Source: an uncultured Flavobacterium sp. (GTDB lineage: Bacteria > Bacteroidota > Bacteroidia > Flavobacteriales > Flavobacteriaceae). Taken from it: a DNA stretch of 9,674 bases. A program made the translations under genes and the position numbers. The stretch spans positions 1-9,674 of the forward strand of contig CAMPIZ010000041.1 of assembly GCA_946886675.1 (NCBI GenBank), given 5' to 3'. Below the pieces are notes generated by a model, which was given only the letters and a program-made list of their open reading frames with translations, searched no databases and was not told where the DNA came from. Positions 7,061-9,674 of the stretch are shown here, piece after piece; the first letter of the stretch is position 1, and each line of letters starts with the position of its first letter.

Positions 7061-8485
7061 ATGTACACATTTTCAAGTAGATTAAAAACTTTTTCTTTTA
7101 TCCTGATGATCGTAGGTGTTCTGGGGATTGGTTATAGTTTTTTCACTGCACCTAAAAACGTTGAAGACGTTGAAGCGATATTAAAGGCTGAAGAGGCACA
7201 CCACGGTGGCCACCATGCCGATGCTGCACATCATGATGATGCTGCACATTCAGATGTTCATGCAAAAGACGATCACTCTGCTCATGCCGCTGAAGGACAT
7301 GATGCACATGCTGCCCACGCTGAGCCTGCTGATGCAAACCATGCACATTCAGGACATGATGCTCACGAATCAGAGCACCACAAGCACCTTGAGCACGTGC
7401 TGCACCAGCTGCAAAACAAGCCTTGGGCTGCAGTATATGTAGCGGCAATTTTCTTTATGCTGATTTCATTGGGAGCTTTAGCATTCTATGCTATACAAAA
7501 TGCTGCTTCTGCAGGTTGGTCTCCTGTGTTATTCAGGGTTATGGAAGGTATATCTGCCTACTTAATACCTGGTGCAATTATAGTGTTCCTTTTACTGGTT
7601 GCAGGGGTTATGCACTGGCATCACCTGTTTATATGGATGGATCCTGAGGTTGTTGCCGAAGACCACCTTATTCAGGGTAAATCAGGCTATCTTAACGGAG
7701 TTTTCTTCTTAATAAGAGCTGCACTATTTATGGGTGGCTGGATATTTTACCGTCAGTATTCAAGAAAGAATTCACTTGCTCAGGATGAAGCAAACGATAA
7801 TATTTATTACAAGAAAAACTTTAAGGCATCTGCCAGTTTCCTTGTATTCTTTATAGTAACCGAGTCTATTATGTCTTGGGACTGGATTATGTCTGTAGAC
7901 CCTCACTGGTACAGCACACTATTCGGATGGTATGTATTTGCAAGTTTTATTGTAAGTGCCGTTACTGTTATCGCTATGGTTACACTTTACCTTAAATCAA
8001 GAGGTTATCTTGAGTATGTAAATACAAGCCATATCCACGATTTAGCTAAATTTATGTTTGGTTTCAGTGTGTTCTGGACATACCTTTGGTTCTCTCAGTT
8101 CATGCTAATATGGTATGCAGATATACCGGAAGAAGTTACTTATTTTGTAACTAGGATAGAGCACTATAACCTTCCTTTCTTTGGTATGGTGGCAATGAAC
8201 TTTGTATTCCCGGTACTTATACTTCTGAATACTGACTTTAAGCGTTTATCATGGATTGTAGTGATTGCCGGTATCATAATATTATGCGGACACTACATTG
8301 ATTTCTTCAACATGATCATGCCTGCTACTGTTGGTGACAGATGGTTTATTGGGGCCGGCGAAATAGGAGCTATACTGTTCTTCATGGGATTATTTATACT
8401 GGTTGTGTTTAACACTCTTACAAAAGCACCACTACTGGCTAAGCGTAACCCGCTGATTGAAGAAAGTAAGCATTTTCATTATTAA
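7061..8485 (+). CDS. actF: Alternative complex III subunit ActF, second PsrC-like membrane protein with a histidine-rich periplasmic loop
   Basis: This is the second ten-helix NrfD/PsrC-like subunit of ACIII, a paralogue of ActC. It is thought not to oxidise quinol but possibly to take part in proton movement; that role is unsettled. Helix 1 is at about residues 11-28 and helix 2 at about 124-146, with eight more to about residue 455. Family-typical segments include MHWHHLFIWMDP after helix 3 and SWDWIMSVDPHWYSTLFG between helices 5 and 6. Basic loops alternate with acidic ones so that both ends lie in the cytoplasm. The loop between helices 1 and 2 is unusually long and His-rich (residues 47-115), and this topology makes it periplasmic. 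The rest shows no truncation; 474 residues is usual for Bacteroidota. The start lies 25 bases after actE, with no clear Shine-Dalgarno sequence. Confidence 0.95.
   Translation: MYTFSSRLKTFSFILMIVGVLGIGYSFFTAPKNVEDVEAILKAEEAHHGGHHADAAHHDDAAHSDVHAKDDHSAHAAEGHDAHAAHAEPADANHAHSGHDAHESEHHKHLEHVLHQLQNKPWAAVYVAAIFFMLISLGALAFYAIQNAASAGWSPVLFRVMEGISAYLIPGAIIVFLLLVAGVMHWHHLFIWMDPEVVAEDHLIQGKSGYLNGVFFLIRAALFMGGWIFYRQYSRKNSLAQDEANDNIYYKKNFKASASFLVFFIVTESIMSWDWIMSVDPHWYSTLFGWYVFASFIVSAVTVIAMVTLYLKSRGYLEYVNTSHIHDLAKFMFGFSVFWTYLWFSQFMLIWYADIPEEVTYFVTRIEHYNLPFFGMVAMNFVFPVLILLNTDFKRLSWIVVIAGIIILCGHYIDFFNMIMPATVGDRWFIGAGEIGAILFFMGLFILVVFNTLTKAPLLAKRNPLIEESKHFHY
7199..7405 (+). other. Histidine-rich low-complexity segment within actF
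   Basis: This segment encodes ActF residues 47-115, in which 22 of 69 residues are histidine, mixed mainly with Ala, Asp, Glu and Gly. HH pairs occur at 47-48, 51-52, 57-58 and 106-107, and single His residues are spaced two to five apart elsewhere (for example AHAAHAE). The DNA is repetitive in consequence (many GATGCACAT-like units), a setting where length may change by slippage. Such composition often binds Zn, Cu or Ni, but no ordered metal site can be read from it and the function is unknown. Confidence 0.85.
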
Positions 8486-8503
8486 TATTTAAAGAATAAA
8501 CAA

Positions 8504-9674
8504 ATGACAGGTTTATTGGTAATTATAGTTTTAGTTTTATTAGGCATTGCAATATGGCAATTAACTAAAATATTTCACTTAACACAGGTTGGTGCAGCTC
8601 ATTCGTCAGATTCAGAGGTTGCTAACGACAGGGATAATAATGTTAATGGTTACCTGATGTTTGCCTTTCTTGGCTTCATCTACATCTTTACAATTTATTC
8701 TTTAATTAAGTGGGGCCACCTGGCTTTAGGTACTCCTGCTTCGGCACACGGGCCGCAGTATGATAATCTTATGGCTATATCTATGTGGCTTATCTTTATT
8801 GTACAAACTATAACGCAGTTTCTTTTACATTACTTTGCATTTAAATACAGAGGTAAACAAGGTAAAGTTGCATTTTACTATGCAGATAATGATAAACTTG
8901 AATTTATCTGGACAATTATTCCGGTTATTGTTCTTGCAGGTTTGATTCTTTATGGTCTATATGCGTGGACAAACATCATGTTTGTTGATGAGGATAAAGA
9001 AGAGGCGGTTTATGTTGAAGTATATGCTAAACAGTTTAGCTGGGAAGTAAGGTATGCCGGTGAAGACGGTGCCTTGGGTAAAGCTAACGTAAGATATATT
9101 GAAGGTGTGAACACTATGGGTGTAGACATGTCTGACCCTAACGCGCAGGATGATATTTCATCTACAGTACTACACCTTCCAAAAGGGAAACAGGTTATAT
9201 TCAAATTCCGTTCTCAGGATGTACTTCACTCTGCTTATATGCCTCACTTTAGGGCACAGATGAATGTAGTGCCTGGTATGGTTACTCAGTTTGCCTTTAC
9301 ACCTACGCTTACTACAGATGAAATGCGCCAGGATCCTCAGATAATGGATAAGGTAGCTAATATAAACAGGATAAGATCTGAAAAAAGCGCAGAGCTTGTA
9401 TCTAAAGGTGAATCTCCGCTTGAGCCATATTCTTTTGATTACCTGTTATTATGTAACAAAATTTGCGGTGCCTCTCACTACAATATGCAAATGAAGATAA
9501 TTGTAGAGAGTGAGGCTGACTTTAACAAGTGGTTAAGTGAACAGAAAACGCTTGGCCAGGCAGTTGCAGAATCTAAGAAAAGCGATGAGCCGGTTCATCC
9601 AGCGTTAGATGAAAAATTACCAGCCAGCGAGGCTGATACAACAGCTGTAAAGGCTGATTCAACAATGGTAGCAC
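8504..9674 (+). CDS. coxB: Cytochrome c oxidase subunit II (CuA subunit), 3' end outside the window
   Basis: This is the subunit of an aa3-type haem-copper oxidase that receives electrons at the binuclear CuA centre. The frame is open from ATG 8504 through codon 390 to the window end, so the gene is incomplete. CuA ligands are all present: His242 (in QDVLHS), Cys317, Cys321, His325 and Met328 in CNKICGASHYNM; Ile320 sits where many family members have Glu, whose backbone carbonyl is the ligand. The aromatic segment QFSWEVRY is at 177-184. Four hydrophobic segments are seen (about 3-19, 50-68, 89-113, 133-155). The last two match the classical helices, including EFIWTIIPV, so two are extra at the N-terminus. 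About 40 residues (270-309) separate the FTPT strand from the CuA loop. No haem motif occurs before the window end; the tail from about 345 is Ala/Pro/Asp/Thr-rich. The start follows actF by 18 bases, indicating co-expression with ACIII. Subunit I probably follows. Confidence 0.95.
   Translation, partial: MTGLLVIIVLVLLGIAIWQLTKIFHLTQVGAAHSSDSEVANDRDNNVNGYLMFAFLGFIYIFTIYSLIKWGHLALGTPASAHGPQYDNLMAISMWLIFIVQTITQFLLHYFAFKYRGKQGKVAFYYADNDKLEFIWTIIPVIVLAGLILYGLYAWTNIMFVDEDKEEAVYVEVYAKQFSWEVRYAGEDGALGKANVRYIEGVNTMGVDMSDPNAQDDISSTVLHLPKGKQVIFKFRSQDVLHSAYMPHFRAQMNVVPGMVTQFAFTPTLTTDEMRQDPQIMDKVANINRIRSEKSAELVSKGESPLEPYSFDYLLLCNKICGASHYNMQMKIIVESEADFNKWLSEQKTLGQAVAESKKSDEPVHPALDEKLPASEADTTAVKADSTMVA

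Noticed and set aside
7199..7405. Tandem repeat or CRISPR-like array suggested by recurring CATGATGC/GCACATG words
   Set aside because: The words are irregularly spaced, short and imperfect, and they encode an uninterrupted in-frame His/Ala/Asp loop. There are no conserved repeats with unique spacers.
7206..7442. Met-rich plus-strand open frame inside actF
   Set aside because: This is an out-of-frame reading of the same repetitive segment (CATGATG units give Met-rich peptide). It is fully nested in actF with no independent support.
7152..7448. His/Gln-rich 98-codon open frame on the minus strand opposite actF
   Set aside because: Its odd composition is produced by the repetitive GATGCACAT-like DNA of the ActF histidine loop read backwards. 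It lacks a separate promoter or start context.
8486..8503. Possible terminator between actF and coxB
   Set aside because: The 18-base gap is A/T-rich but has no hairpin followed by a T-run, so there is no reason to split the transcription unit here.
9010..9204. 64-codon minus-strand open frame opposite coxB
   Set aside because: It overlaps conserved CuA-domain coding sequence of subunit II and has no recognisable product.

Overview
The window is a single plus-strand operon from a member of Bacteroidota, most likely a flavobacterium. It encodes alternative complex III (ACIII, the quinol:electron-acceptor oxidoreductase that replaces cytochrome bc1) followed directly by a cytochrome c oxidase. 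The assignment to Bacteroidota rests on the gene content and order (actABCDEF then cox subunit II), the moderately AT-rich composition, the A/T-rich start regions with little Shine-Dalgarno sequence, and two lipoprotein subunits. The genus cannot be fixed from this sequence.

Layout: a short upstream stretch (1-66) contains a small perfect inverted repeat. It is followed by actA (67-1404, six haem-c motifs), actB (1437-4499, Tat-targeted iron-sulfur lipoprotein of molybdoenzyme ancestry), actC (4535-5950, NrfD/PsrC-type membrane subunit), actD (5956-6480, DUF3341-type membrane subunit), actE (6490-7035, monohaem cytochrome c lipoprotein), actF (7061-8485, second PsrC-like membrane subunit with a histidine-rich loop) and coxB (8504 to beyond the window end, CuA subunit II of an aa3-type oxidase). 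Gaps between genes are only 5-35 bases, with no terminator-like hairpin, so co-transcription is the simplest reading. No gene lies on the minus strand.

How the parts work together (family knowledge): menaquinol is oxidised at the membrane subunit ActC. Electrons pass through the iron-sulfur clusters of ActB to the multihaem ActA and the monohaem ActE, and then to the CuA centre of cytochrome oxidase. ACIII and aa3 oxidase are known to form a supercomplex in Flavobacterium johnsoniae, and the adjoining coxB here fits that arrangement. CoxB has two hydrophobic segments more than the classical two-helix subunit II.

I do not see an undescribed system. The points most worth a second look are the sixth, N-terminal haem domain of ActA on its own membrane hairpin, the histidine-rich periplasmic loop of ActF (22 His in 69 residues), and the extra helices and CuA-proximal insertion in CoxB.
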